From assembly GCA_963844855.1 (NCBI GenBank), contig CAWJQP010000090.1:17200-81199 (forward strand): a stretch of DNA of 64,000 bases. Direction: 5' to 3'. Below the pieces are notes generated by a model. It was given only the letters and a program-made list of their open reading frames with translations, ran no database searches and was not told the origin of the DNA. A program made the position numbers and the translations under genes. The DNA comes from DASQDN01 sp963844855. Its GTDB lineage: Bacteria > Acidobacteriota > Terriglobia > Bryobacterales > Bryobacteraceae. Shown here piece by piece: positions 45,369 to 54,706 of the stretch (its first letter is position 1; every line of letters starts with the position of its first letter).

Positions 45369-45710
45369 CTACTCAAGATTCGACAAGCCAGCCACTGCTT
45401 CCTCAACAGTGGAAAATACCGCAAAGATGCGGGTGAACTGCGTCATTGCAAACACCTCACGTACGAACGGCTCGAGCGCTGCAAACGCGAGTTTGCCGCC
45501 TTTCGATTCGACAGTCTTACCGGCGAGGAGCAGTACCTGCAGTCCGGCGCTGCTGACGTAAACCAGGTTGGTGCAGTCAATTACGGTGGTCAGTCCGCCT
45601 TGGCGCCACGATTCTTCCAGAGCTTTCATCAATTCCGGAGCCATCTTGTGATCCAAACGGCCTTCGACTCGAATTACCGGAATCCGTTCCATGGAATCAA
45701 TCGTTATCAT
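45369..45710 (-). CDS. STAS-domain anti-sigma-factor antagonist
   Basis: The product is 113 residues and almost entirely one STAS domain: VIRVEGRLDHKMAPELMKALEESWRQGGLTTVIDCTNLVYVSSAGLQVLLLAGKTVESKGGKLAFAALEPFVREVFAMTQFTRIFAVFSTVEEAV, here split in strands. The SSAGL motif has the Ser normally phosphorylated by an anti-sigma kinase, so it can switch partners. No anti-sigma factor or sigma factor lies beside it in this window. It is convergent with the selenoprotein gene. Confidence 0.88.
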   Translation of the reverse strand: MITIDSMERIPVIRVEGRLDHKMAPELMKALEESWRQGGLTTVIDCTNLVYVSSAGLQVLLLAGKTVESKGGKLAFAALEPFVREVFAMTQFTRIFAVFSTVEEAVAGLSNLE

Positions 45711-45762
45711 CGTTCGACACCTCGGCTTGCACCGGATCGTCTTTGATTCACTTCATTGCCGA

Positions 45763-46602
45763 TCATGCCAGTTGCGCTTTCAGGAACTTCACACCGTCGC
45801 TAGCGATCGCATCCGACGAGGGCGCCAGGTCGCGCCAGATGCATGCGGCAGCCGCGATTTCGGGTATGTGCGAACCGAAGCTCTCGATCACGGCCCAGCC
45901 GTCGTATCCTATCTCGCGCAGCCCGGATACAGCTTCGTTCCATTCTATGTGCCCGCTGCCGGGGATGCCGCGGTCATTCTCGCAGGCGTGAAAGTGCTTC
46001 ATGTGCTTACCGAGGGCGCGAATGGCGGTAGTCAGATTTTTTTCTTCTATGTTGGCGTGGAAAGTGTCGAAGGCGATGCCGATCTTGGGATGCGCTACAT
46101 CCTCGCAGAGGCGGGCGCCGTCGGCGTCCGTGTTCAGAAAATATGTCTCGAAGCGGTTTAGCGGCTCCACAGCCAGCGTGACATCGCACGCGTCCAGCGT
46201 TTCTCCAAGCGATTGGAGACCCTCGACTGCATGCTTCCACTCGTCTTGGGTCCGCCGTCGGCCGAGCAGTTGTCCGACCGGAGCACAGACCGGACCCATG
46301 AGGACCTTCGCGCCGAGTTCCGCCGCCGCTTCGATTGCCTTTCGGAGGAAATCACGGGCCTGCGCGCGCACAGAGGGATCGGCGCTTACCAGGCTCATAG
46401 TGCCGATCAGCGCAGTGCAGACGGTACACTCGAGGCCCTGCGCGCGGAGTTCCGCCCGAATCCCCGCTGCAGGAAAGCCGTCGAAGTCAAAGCGGGCGAT
46501 CTCGACGCCATCAAAACCCATCTTCCGGATCTTTGGAAGCAGTGCGAAGTGGCTTGGATCGAAAGCGGCTGTCCAAATCAATGTATTAACGCCGAATTTC
46601 AT
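45763..46602 (-). CDS. Sugar phosphate isomerase/epimerase (TIM barrel, AP endonuclease 2 family)
   Basis: The product is 279 residues. The TIM-barrel of xylose isomerase-like proteins is visible from KFGVNTLIWTAAFDPSHFALLPKIRKMGFDGVEIARFDFD to the end. Metal-site Glu and Asp/His candidates appear in LAVEPLNRFETYF, IGIAFDTFHANIEEKN, KHFHACENDRGIPGSGHIEW and AVIESFG. The set resembles D-psicose/tagatose 3-epimerases. The product is likely a cytoplasmic metal-dependent epimerase acting on a keto-sugar, with substrate unknown. Confidence 0.85.
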   Translation of the reverse strand: MKFGVNTLIWTAAFDPSHFALLPKIRKMGFDGVEIARFDFDGFPAAGIRAELRAQGLECTVCTALIGTMSLVSADPSVRAQARDFLRKAIEAAAELGAKVLMGPVCAPVGQLLGRRRTQDEWKHAVEGLQSLGETLDACDVTLAVEPLNRFETYFLNTDADGARLCEDVAHPKIGIAFDTFHANIEEKNLTTAIRALGKHMKHFHACENDRGIPGSGHIEWNEAVSGLREIGYDGWAVIESFGSHIPEIAAAACIWRDLAPSSDAIASDGVKFLKAQLA

Positions 46603-46641
46603 GGAAGATACCTCGTCCGAGTGAATATTGTCACGCCCTGA

Positions 46642-49392
46642 ATGTTATCATGGCACCACCCCAAGAGCCCGATCAGATCCAGGTACAATCGGATTATCTC
46701 GTTACAGGGCACAGGAGACGCACCTCTTCTGACTGGCCGTACGATTGGCCACTACACGGTTATGGAGAAGCTCGGCTCGGGCGGGATGGGTGTTGTTTAC
46801 AAGGCACTCGACGTCAAGCTGGACCGTATCGTCGCCATCAAGTTCCTTCCGGCGGCAAGGGTCGCCGACCACAAGCTGAAGCAGCGATTCGTTCAGGAAG
46901 CCAAAGCGGCCTCCGCGCTCAATCACCCCAACATCATTACCATCTACGACATTGAATACGAGGAGGGCGTTGATTTCATCGCGATGGAGTATGTCCGGGG
47001 CAAGTCACTGGACCAACTGATTTCTCGTTCGGGCATGCGGCTGGAAGAGACGCTCAAGTATGCCATACAGATCGCCGACGGCCTGGCAGCCGCGCATGAC
47101 GCAGGAATCCTGCACCGCGACCTGAAGCCTGCCAACGTGATGGTCTCAGACAGCGGGCTGATCAAGGTGCTGGATTTTGGAGTGGCCAAACTTGTCAAGC
47201 AATGGAGTACGGGTGCAGAAGATCCAACGCGACCGCTCCCGGTGAACACGGGGCTGGCAACCGAGGATGGTGTAATTCTCGGAACCGCGCCTTACATGTC
47301 GCCCGAGCAGGTGGAAGCACAAAATGTGGACGCGCGTTCCGACATCTTCTCGTTCGGGTCGCTTCTCTATGAAATGGTGACCGCGCGCCAGGCTTTTCGC
47401 GGGAAATCACAGGTGGCAACGATGAGCGCAATCCTGCGGGAAGAGCCGACGCCGCCCAGTGAGATCGTAGCGAACATCCCGCGAGACCTCGAGAGAATTG
47501 TCGTTCGCTGCATGCGAAAGGATCCGTCGCGGCGCTTTCAGCATATGGCTGACCTAAGGGTAGCGCTGGAGGAAGTTCGGGAGGAAAGCGGTACGGGCAA
47601 GGCGGTGCTGGCGCACTCGCTACGCAGAAGACGTCGTTGGAAACGCGTGTCCGTGTTCGCGGTTGCGGTTGTGCTTTTGGCCGCTTGCATCTTGTGGTGG
47701 CGCCGGACTGCCACTTCAAAGAAAACAACGGCGACCGGGGTAGAGACACCGATACACGAAGAACCTCTTACCACTTATGCAGGCTGGGAAAGCTACCCGA
47801 CCTTCTCGCCGGACGGCAGCCAGATTGCCTTTGCCTGGGGCGATGAAGAGTACGGCAACTCGGACATCTATGTGCAAGTTGTCGGATCAGCCAACCCGGT
47901 GAAACTGACGAAGGACCCTGCGCGCGACACCGGACCCATCTGGTCGCCGGATGGAAAGTGGATCGCCTTCTTCAGAGAAGTGAAGGACGTTCGCGAGGTT
48001 CGTATCATCGGCCCATTGGGCGGGCCGGAAAGAAAAGTAACCACGGTCCGGGGACCTACTGACGCCGCATGGACACCGGACAGCCGCTGGCTTATCGTGT
48101 CAGACCGCGCTTCAATGAACGAACCTAATGCGTTGTTCCTGGTCTCCCGCGAGGGGGAAGACCGGCGCCGGCTTACCAAGCCTACCGGCAATATCGCAGG
48201 TGACATCAATCCGGCCATTTCGCCCGACGGCCGCATGTTAGCGTTTCGCCGTCGAGTTCCGCTGGTGGTTCCATTGAACGCGGATTACACTCTCCAGGGA
48301 GAGCCACGGGCTGTCTTTACACCACGGCGTGATGTAGCCCCTGTGGACATGTTTGGACTTGCATGGTCGCCCAATGGGAGTGGGCTGATTGTATCCGGAA
48401 CAACGGTGAACGCTGAATATGGCCTGTGGCGCGTTCCGATCGACGGCTCTATGAAGCCGACCGCCCTGCCATTCGCCAGGCCAGGAGGTCCCACGTTCGC
48501 GATTTCACGTCCGGACCGCTCCGGGACTGCAAAGGTAGCATATGCGCAGGGAGTGCTGGATTCAGACATCTGGCGATTGAATACGGCAACGTCCCAAAAC
48601 AAGAAGAACCTGCCGGAGAGGTTCATACATTCGACGAAACTGGATACAGGTCCCCAATATTCACCCGACGGAACGAAAATCGCGTTCGCCTCCACCCGAA
48701 CCGGGAAGTTCGAAATCTGGACATGCAAAGCGGATGGCACCGAGGTTTTCCCGTTGACATCGATGGGTACCTACAGTGCTACACCGCGGTGGTCCCCGGA
48801 CGGGCAGTGGATAGCATTCGACCATAGGCAGGATCAGTGGGATGTGTACAAGATCAAGGCCGATGGTAGTGAAAAGCCGATCAGGCTGACTACGCATGCT
48901 GCTCTCGATGCCATTCCAAGCTGGTCGCGCGATGGTAAGTGGATCTACTTCACGTCGGACCGGCTCGGGGGGTCGCAGATTTGGCGAATGCCCGCCGGTG
49001 GCGGAGAGGCAGTGCAGGTTACCAAGAGCGGCGGCACGGTCGCTCAGGAATCCGCCGACGGCAAGCTGGTCTACTACATGAAGGAGTCCCGGATCCACAG
49101 TTCGCTCTGGAGTATCTCAGTTGACAGTGGCGAGGAAAAGGAAGTGCTGAAATCGGTTGGCTGGCGAGCGTTTGCGCCGACGAACAAGGGTATTTGGTTT
49201 CTCGCCCTGGACGGTTCCGATGACATCGTCCGTCTGTACTTCCACGATTTTGCTTCCCGTCAACAGCGCGCCTTCATCACGGTAAAAATGCCCGGGGTTG
49301 GACTGGCCGCTGCTCCGGATGGCCAATCGGTGCTTTACACAGAACGGGAGCAGGCAGGCTCCGACCTCATGCTCGTAGAGAACTTCCGGTAA
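46642..49392 (+). CDS. Membrane Ser/Thr protein kinase with TolB-like propeller
   Basis: The product is up to 916 residues. The kinase domain spans about 35-315: glycine loop GSGGMG (45-50), VAIK with Lys67, HRDLKPAN (Asp160), DFG (178-180), and APYMSPEQ. A helix at about 336-355 (VSVFAVAVVLLAACILWW) anchors it, so the C-terminal 550 residues are probably extracytoplasmic. They form WD40-like/TolB propeller repeats with SPDG-type turns (YPTFSPDGSQIAFAW, GPIWSPDGKWIAFF, PAISPDGRMLAF, TPRWSPDGQWIAF, IPSWSRDGKWIYFTSD). The start may be downstream of 46642 as the kinase begins near residue 33. Such kinases are expanded in acidobacteria. Substrate unknown. Confidence 0.93.
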   Translation: MLSWHHPKSPIRSRYNRIISLQGTGDAPLLTGRTIGHYTVMEKLGSGGMGVVYKALDVKLDRIVAIKFLPAARVADHKLKQRFVQEAKAASALNHPNIITIYDIEYEEGVDFIAMEYVRGKSLDQLISRSGMRLEETLKYAIQIADGLAAAHDAGILHRDLKPANVMVSDSGLIKVLDFGVAKLVKQWSTGAEDPTRPLPVNTGLATEDGVILGTAPYMSPEQVEAQNVDARSDIFSFGSLLYEMVTARQAFRGKSQVATMSAILREEPTPPSEIVANIPRDLERIVVRCMRKDPSRRFQHMADLRVALEEVREESGTGKAVLAHSLRRRRRWKRVSVFAVAVVLLAACILWWRRTATSKKTTATGVETPIHEEPLTTYAGWESYPTFSPDGSQIAFAWGDEEYGNSDIYVQVVGSANPVKLTKDPARDTGPIWSPDGKWIAFFREVKDVREVRIIGPLGGPERKVTTVRGPTDAAWTPDSRWLIVSDRASMNEPNALFLVSREGEDRRRLTKPTGNIAGDINPAISPDGRMLAFRRRVPLVVPLNADYTLQGEPRAVFTPRRDVAPVDMFGLAWSPNGSGLIVSGTTVNAEYGLWRVPIDGSMKPTALPFARPGGPTFAISRPDRSGTAKVAYAQGVLDSDIWRLNTATSQNKKNLPERFIHSTKLDTGPQYSPDGTKIAFASTRTGKFEIWTCKADGTEVFPLTSMGTYSATPRWSPDGQWIAFDHRQDQWDVYKIKADGSEKPIRLTTHAALDAIPSWSRDGKWIYFTSDRLGGSQIWRMPAGGGEAVQVTKSGGTVAQESADGKLVYYMKESRIHSSLWSISVDSGEEKEVLKSVGWRAFAPTNKGIWFLALDGSDDIVRLYFHDFASRQQRAFITVKMPGVGLAAAPDGQSVLYTEREQAGSDLMLVENFR

Positions 49393-49394
49393 GT

Positions 49395-50504
49395 TTAGCT
49401 GGCGATCAGCAGTTCGTGGATCGGTTTTGCTTCTGGGTCCACCAATGGAATTCGATGTCCATCGCCGGCATCGAGCTTAACGCGCGGATCGATGCCAAAT
49501 CCCCGGTAAATGGTGGCCGCAATGTCGGCAGGAGTTACCGGACGGTCCTTCGGATACGCGCCGATCTCATCCGACTCGCCGACCACGATACCGCACCTCA
49601 AAGGCCCGCCTCCCATCAGAACTGTCCAGCACCCTGTCCAATGGTCGCGCCCGCCGGCATAGTTCAGTCGCGGGGTTCGCCCGAACTCACTGAGGGCAAC
49701 AACCATCGTGTTCTTCAGGAGCCCCCGGTCGCTGAGGTCTTCAAGAAGAGCGCTAAAAGCATGGTCGAACATCGGCCCAACTACATCGCGGTAGCAGTTG
49801 AGGCTGCAGAAGGGTTGGTAGCCGTGAGCGTCCCACGTGACTTTTTCGAACACCGTATCGAACATGTTCACGGTGACAAAGCGCACACCCTGCTCGACGA
49901 GCAGACGAGCCGCAAGGCAACTTTGTCCAAAGGTGTTCCAGCCATACCGGCCGCGCATGGATTCCGATTGGCGGTCAACCTGAAAGGCTTCCGGCGGACG
50001 CATCACAGGGTCATGGCGATGACCCAGGTAACCCGCTGTGTGTCCGTGAGGCATGTTGCCGCCAGTCGCACCGATTGGCCCGGGTAGCATTACGTGCACC
50101 GGAGCACCCCGCCGCGATCCGAGAATATTTGAAACCACGCATCCGTAGTGCGGATGCTCGATGCCATCGCGGAACAACCGCCCGGTTTGCATCGCCTGAT
50201 ATCCGGCGTCGTGAAAAGGCGCGGCGCGCTCGTTCGAAACGCTGCGGACGAGCGAGAACTTGTCGGCGTGCCTGGCGAGCCGCGGGAAAATCTCCGAAAT
50301 CCCGATACCCGGCACATTGGTCGGTATCGGACGGAAAGGACTTCTATGCTCCCGCGGCGCATCGGGCTTCAGGTCCCACGTATCGACATGCGATGGACCA
50401 CCGACAAGCATCAACAGGATACAACTCACATCTGCCGTCTGAGGTGCTGCGCCGGCGGTAGCGAACGGGAGCGCTCCAGTAAACAGAAAGTCTCGTCGTC
50501 TCAT
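49395..50504 (-). CDS. DUF1501 family secreted protein
   Basis: The ATG at 50504 opens MRRRDFLFTGALPFATAGA, a twin-arginine leader. The 369-residue protein has the sulfatase-like core of DUF1501: CILLMLVGGPSHVDTWDLKPDAPREHRSPFRPIPTNVPG, LARHADKFSLVRSVSNERAAPFHDAGYQAMQTGRLF, YGCVVSNILGSRRGAPVHVMLP, RLLVEQGVRFVTVN, NTMVVALSEFGRTPRLNYAGGRDHWTGCWTVLMGGGPL and GDGHRIPLVDPEAKPIHEL. GRDHW and EFGRTP are family hallmarks. It is intact, unlike the copy at 41035. No DUF1549/DUF1553 partner lies next to it; the kinase is convergent. Confidence 0.9.
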   Translation of the reverse strand: MRRRDFLFTGALPFATAGAAPQTADVSCILLMLVGGPSHVDTWDLKPDAPREHRSPFRPIPTNVPGIGISEIFPRLARHADKFSLVRSVSNERAAPFHDAGYQAMQTGRLFRDGIEHPHYGCVVSNILGSRRGAPVHVMLPGPIGATGGNMPHGHTAGYLGHRHDPVMRPPEAFQVDRQSESMRGRYGWNTFGQSCLAARLLVEQGVRFVTVNMFDTVFEKVTWDAHGYQPFCSLNCYRDVVGPMFDHAFSALLEDLSDRGLLKNTMVVALSEFGRTPRLNYAGGRDHWTGCWTVLMGGGPLRCGIVVGESDEIGAYPKDRPVTPADIAATIYRGFGIDPRVKLDAGDGHRIPLVDPEAKPIHELLIAS

Positions 50505-50572
50505 CTCTTGTGACTCAACCATATCACTGGCGGTTCTCAACCACAAGCCCGCTGTCCGGAACCAGTCTCGCG

Positions 50573-52360
50573 TCAGGGGATCACAGGTAGAAGAACGTGT
50601 GACGGGTACTGCGCGGAATGGTGAATCGCCTGTTTGGCGATACGCACATTCGCGTTTGTTCCGAATGGTTCGCCGGTGTTCGGATTTCTGTCAAATTGCG
50701 GGAAGTGACTGCTGGTAACATCGACCCGAATCCGATGACCCTTCTGGAATACGTTGCTGGTGCCGACGAGATCGATCGGAAGCTCATACACCTTGCCCGG
50801 TTCGAGCGGCTTAGGCGCGCTAAGGCTCTCCCGGTACCTGGCGCGGATGATGCCCTCCGCCACATTGAAAGCCCGGCCATCCGGAAAGACGTCAATGAGC
50901 TTCGCGACGAAATCCGTGTCAGGCGCGTCCGACGCTGCGTAGAGCACAACCTTGACGGGGCCTGTGACCTCGACTTCGTCGGCCAGGATTTCAGACGAAT
51001 AGACGAGAACGTCGCGGCGCTCTTCGATGGGCCGCTGGTCCTGCGGCCCCGCCGGAGTCGGGGTTCCGCAGCAGTTGTTTCCTCCAAGACTCGGGACGGG
51101 ATCATTCGGGTCGTAGGTGAAGGAATCAGCCGGTGAACCAGCGGCGGATGACTCCCATGCCAGGCGTCCATTACCAAAGCGAGTGTTCGCGCTGCCGCCG
51201 CTCGACAGGTGCATTTTCCGGTACTGCGTCCTGGCAAGCGGGTATTCACTTTCCTGACGCCAGACATTCCTGCCCATCACATACAGTGTCACGGGAGGCT
51301 CCTGCTCTATGCCGTTGTTCACTCCCTTCAACATATAGTCATACCAGCGCAGCTCCACCGCTTCGGTATCGGCATGCGCGGGAACCCCGAAATCGATAGC
51401 GCCGGTCTTCTGCGATGAGCCGTGCCCCCACGGGCCGATCAACAGGCGGCTCTGCTTCCGGGCCGCTTCGGTCTTGCCGCGCTTGCTCATGCCCGCGTAG
51501 CCGTTCAGCGTGCCCTGGCTGAAGATGTCAAACCAGCCTCCAACCGTGTACACGGGGACGCCGATCTGATCGAAGACTTCTTCGGCATTCAGCTTCTTCC
51601 AGTAATCGTCGTAGTTGGGATGCTCAATCCAGTCGCTGTAAAAGCGGGCGTGGCGTCCAAGCAGTTCCTGCATCCCAAGCAGAGGCAAGTGGCGCAGCAC
51701 CTTGTCGTAGCTGATCTCATCCGGGCCGCCTTCCACGGTGTGCTGGCCGGTGTTCTGCATGATGCGAGACTCCTGGCGGACGGCGCCCCACCCGAAATTG
51801 AACGAAAGACGCCAACCCCCATTCAACGTGATCCAGTTGTGATAGAGGCTGGTGGACGCCACCATCGGCATGATGGCCGTCAGATGCGGCGGGTTGGACA
51901 TGGCGGCGCGCCACTGCACGTGCCCGAGGTATGACCCTCCCTGCATGGCAATCTTGCCATTAGACCAGGGCTGGCTGGCCGCCCATTCAATAGTGTCATA
52001 GCCATCTTCGATGTCGTTGCGGAAGGGCTCCCATTTGCCTTCGGATTCGTGTCGCCCTCGAACATCCTGAAAGACAAAAGCGTAGCCGCGGCGCGAGAAA
52101 AACACGGCGGCGCTATAAGCATTGGGATAACGCTCTGTGCTGTACGGCGTGCGCGAAACCAATACCGGGTACTTTCCGGGTTTCGCCGGACGATACACGT
52201 CGGCAAAGAGCTTGCTTCCATCCCTCATCGGGACGGGCATAAGATTCTCTATGACGATCTCATTTGTGGGCGGATAGCTGACGGGGAATTTGACCTCGTT
52301 TGGTCCGCCCTGGAGAGCGCCCGCAAGGAGCGTCAGGAAAGCAGCCACAGCCAGTTTCAT
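50573..52360 (-). CDS. CocE/NonD-family serine hydrolase, secreted
   Basis: The product is 595 residues from the ATG at 52360 with a signal peptide (KLAVAAFLTLLAGALQGG). The X-Pro dipeptidyl-peptidase S15-type alpha/beta-hydrolase domain contains VPMRDGSKLFADVYRPAKPGKYPVLVSRTPYST, DVRGRHESEGKW, the nucleophile elbow GGSYLG with Ser143, and GPWGHG near the His. The C-terminal jelly-roll (about 420-595, LVYSSEILADEVEVTGPVKVVLYAASDAPDTDFVAKLIDVFPDG) is the usual partner. The likely role is exported hydrolysis of amide or ester bonds, exact substrate unknown. Sulfatase and DUF1501 genes on the same strand suggest a degradative cluster. Confidence 0.9.
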   Translation of the reverse strand: MKLAVAAFLTLLAGALQGGPNEVKFPVSYPPTNEIVIENLMPVPMRDGSKLFADVYRPAKPGKYPVLVSRTPYSTERYPNAYSAAVFFSRRGYAFVFQDVRGRHESEGKWEPFRNDIEDGYDTIEWAASQPWSNGKIAMQGGSYLGHVQWRAAMSNPPHLTAIMPMVASTSLYHNWITLNGGWRLSFNFGWGAVRQESRIMQNTGQHTVEGGPDEISYDKVLRHLPLLGMQELLGRHARFYSDWIEHPNYDDYWKKLNAEEVFDQIGVPVYTVGGWFDIFSQGTLNGYAGMSKRGKTEAARKQSRLLIGPWGHGSSQKTGAIDFGVPAHADTEAVELRWYDYMLKGVNNGIEQEPPVTLYVMGRNVWRQESEYPLARTQYRKMHLSSGGSANTRFGNGRLAWESSAAGSPADSFTYDPNDPVPSLGGNNCCGTPTPAGPQDQRPIEERRDVLVYSSEILADEVEVTGPVKVVLYAASDAPDTDFVAKLIDVFPDGRAFNVAEGIIRARYRESLSAPKPLEPGKVYELPIDLVGTSNVFQKGHRIRVDVTSSHFPQFDRNPNTGEPFGTNANVRIAKQAIHHSAQYPSHVLLPVIP

Positions 52361-52414
52361 AGCCCGGCAGCGTAACAGATTGACGAGGGTGGTAGCAAGC
52401 CGCCCGGCCAACGG

Positions 52415-53803
52415 TCACGAAGAATACTTCTCGCGCCAGCCGTCCAGAGCCTTCCGCAATCGCTCTCGCACCGTCACATATTGAGGATTGTCGTACGCGT
52501 TGCGCCTCTCGCGGGCATCGGCAGTGAGGTCGTAGAATTCGTTCGGACCTTCGCCGCCATTGCGGACTACCACCTTAAAGCGATTGTCCCGCGCCATCTC
52601 CGTGTTCCGGAAATGGCCGAACACCGTTGATGGCCATGTCTCGCCTTTTGCCAGAGCACGGCCCCTGGCCAGTGTCAGGAAACTGCGTCCGCAGAGGTTT
52701 CTTCCGGGCACGGGCACATCCGCGGCTTCGCACAGAGTTGGCACGACATCATAGAAACTGACCAGTTCCGGACGCACCCCCTCTACAGGAATCTCACCGG
52801 GCCAGGAAAAGATCATCGGCACCTTCATCACTTCGTCATACATGTTTATGGGATCGGACGCGTGTCCTTTGCTCCACAAGCCGTGACGCCCCAACAGAAA
52901 GCCGTTATCGCCCGTAAACACGATGAGTGTGTTGCTCCACAGCTCGCGCTCCCGTAGCGCCAGAAGGAGCCGTGGGATCTGGTCGTCGAGCGCAGTGGTG
53001 GACGCAGCGCATTTCCGCAGATTTCCCACGATATCGGAGAGCATTTCCTTCTCCCGTAGTGCATTCGGCGCCGCCGATTCCCAACCGATGGTCTGGAAAT
53101 TCGACTGGGCGTACATGTCGTAGTACTTCTGCGGGTGTCCATCGTAAGGAGTATGCGGATTGAAGTAACTGATCGTAAGAAAAAAAGGCTTGTCCGTCTT
53201 TTGTTGCTCGATGTACTCGCAAGCGGCCCGCGTGGTGAGATGGGTGAGGTAGCCCTCTTCTTCTGCAACTTTTCCGTTGCGAGCCATGGGCGGATTCTGG
53301 TAGCGGGTAGACCCTCCGAGCATCGTGTACGTGAAATCGTACGCATGTCCCGGCGTAGCGTCGCTGCCCATGTGCCACTTGCCAACGTAACCGCAACGAT
53401 AGCCCTCCTTGGCCAGGATGTCGGAGATCATCTGCTCAGACGCGAACGATTCAGGCGGCGCCGCCTGGCCCTGCGGCGGCTTTTCGATGGGTTTCTCGCT
53501 AAGAAAATCATGAATGCCATGCTGCATGGGGGTGCGGCCGGTAAACAGCGTAGCGCGCGAAGCCGAACAAATCGGAGTCACGACAAACGCACTTTGGAAG
53601 CGCGTGCCCATCCTGGCAAGCGTGTCGATGTTGGGTGTACGGATCTCACGATTTCCATAGCAGCCGCACATCCAGGCTGCCAGGTCGTCGGCGACTATCA
53701 ACACGATATTAGGCCGCTTCACCGGAGTGCGCTTCTGCGCGATCAGCGGCGCAGTTCCGCCGGCGCTTCCGATCAAGAACCGCCGTCGAGAGAAGCGGGA
53801 CAT
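52415..53803 (-). CDS. Tat-type sulfatase
   Basis: TAGGAGG precedes the ATG at 53803; the product is 462 residues. A leader MSRFSRRRFLIGSAGG fits Tat export. Type I sulfatase motifs are clear: NIVLIVADDLAAW (metal Asp pair), TPNIDTLARMGTRFQSAFVVTPICSASRATLFTGR with Cys79 in C-x-A-x-R for formylglycine formation, and GKWHMG. VFTGDNGFLLGRHG supplies further metal ligands. As the Cys needs a maturase, export must follow modification. The likely substrate is a sulfated glycan. The overlap region with the ABC permease end shares the ribosome-binding site. Confidence 0.92.
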   Translation of the reverse strand: MSRFSRRRFLIGSAGGTAPLIAQKRTPVKRPNIVLIVADDLAAWMCGCYGNREIRTPNIDTLARMGTRFQSAFVVTPICSASRATLFTGRTPMQHGIHDFLSEKPIEKPPQGQAAPPESFASEQMISDILAKEGYRCGYVGKWHMGSDATPGHAYDFTYTMLGGSTRYQNPPMARNGKVAEEEGYLTHLTTRAACEYIEQQKTDKPFFLTISYFNPHTPYDGHPQKYYDMYAQSNFQTIGWESAAPNALREKEMLSDIVGNLRKCAASTTALDDQIPRLLLALRERELWSNTLIVFTGDNGFLLGRHGLWSKGHASDPINMYDEVMKVPMIFSWPGEIPVEGVRPELVSFYDVVPTLCEAADVPVPGRNLCGRSFLTLARGRALAKGETWPSTVFGHFRNTEMARDNRFKVVVRNGGEGPNEFYDLTADARERRNAYDNPQYVTVRERLRKALDGWREKYSS

Positions 53804-53813
53804 ATCCAACCTC

Positions 53814-54620
53814 CTAGAGAACATCCGCGAACCCGCGTTTTAGATGCCGAAACGTAAGGCCCCCAATGATGAATGCCGTCATTCCAAATGCACCGAGGAT
53901 CAGAAACTCCTCAATTGACGGTAATCGAAACGACAGGAGGCGATCCCGGTAGGCTCGCACAAGGTATGCCATAGGATTCCAGGCGAGCAGGAAGCGCATC
54001 TTTGCGGGATACATTTCGGGTGTGATAAAAACCGGCGTCAGCCAAAACCAGAGGGTCAATACCACGCTAACCACTTGCGCAGTATCCCGGACATAAACGT
54101 GCAAACTCGAGACGAACCATCCCAGACCAATGGCCAGCAGCGCCAGCAGGAGCATGTAAACCGGCAGAAGCAACAGTGTAATGCTGAAATGTTTCAGTGT
54201 CAGTCCGACCGCCGCGATGACTAAGCCGAGAGTAAGGAGGTGGCTGACCAGAACCGAGGCAAAGATCGATACCGGTATCATTTCAGCGGGAAAAATCGTC
54301 TTTGTGATCAGATTGGAATGCTCTACCAGCGCGGAAGATGAGCGCTGAATCGTTTCCTGAAACATCAGCCACGGAAGATACCCGGCTATCAGGAACATGG
54401 CATAGCTTTGGGTGACCTCCCCTCGCGGAAGCTGCACTTTGATACAAACCTGGAACACAAACGTCCAGCTCACAAGCAGCACCAGCGGGTGAATCAAAGC
54501 CCAGAGCCAGCCGGCCGCCGACCCGACATAGCGCTGCTCGAAATCCCGCCGCACGAGTTGATAGAGGAGGGCTCTCCGCTCGAAGAGATTCTGGACAAAA
54601 TAACTACCTGGGACGCGCAT
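53814..54620 (-). CDS. ABC-2 type polysaccharide export permease
   Basis: The product is 268 residues with about six hydrophobic helices and the TagG/Wzm pattern: LVRRDFEQRYVGSAAGWLWALIHPLVLLVSWTFVF, FLIAGYLPWLMFQETIQRSSSALVEHSNLITKTIFPAEMIPVS, LLLPVYMLLLALLAIGLGWFVSSLHVYVRDTAQVVSVVLTLWFWLTPVFI and NPMAYLVRAYRD. These export O-antigen or teichoic-acid-type glycans with a cognate ATPase. No ATPase gene is adjacent: the next gene downstream is the sulfatase, ten bases away. It could pair with a distant ATPase. Confidence 0.9.
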   Translation of the reverse strand: MRVPGSYFVQNLFERRALLYQLVRRDFEQRYVGSAAGWLWALIHPLVLLVSWTFVFQVCIKVQLPRGEVTQSYAMFLIAGYLPWLMFQETIQRSSSALVEHSNLITKTIFPAEMIPVSIFASVLVSHLLTLGLVIAAVGLTLKHFSITLLLLPVYMLLLALLAIGLGWFVSSLHVYVRDTAQVVSVVLTLWFWLTPVFITPEMYPAKMRFLLAWNPMAYLVRAYRDRLLSFRLPSIEEFLILGAFGMTAFIIGGLTFRHLKRGFADVL

Positions 54621-54706
54621 TAGTCGCTGCGATAGGAGCGAGGCTCACAAGTTAGAATACCGAATCAAAGGATTGTGCGCCATCTGTAAGGGAGGAGAGC
54701 GGACCC

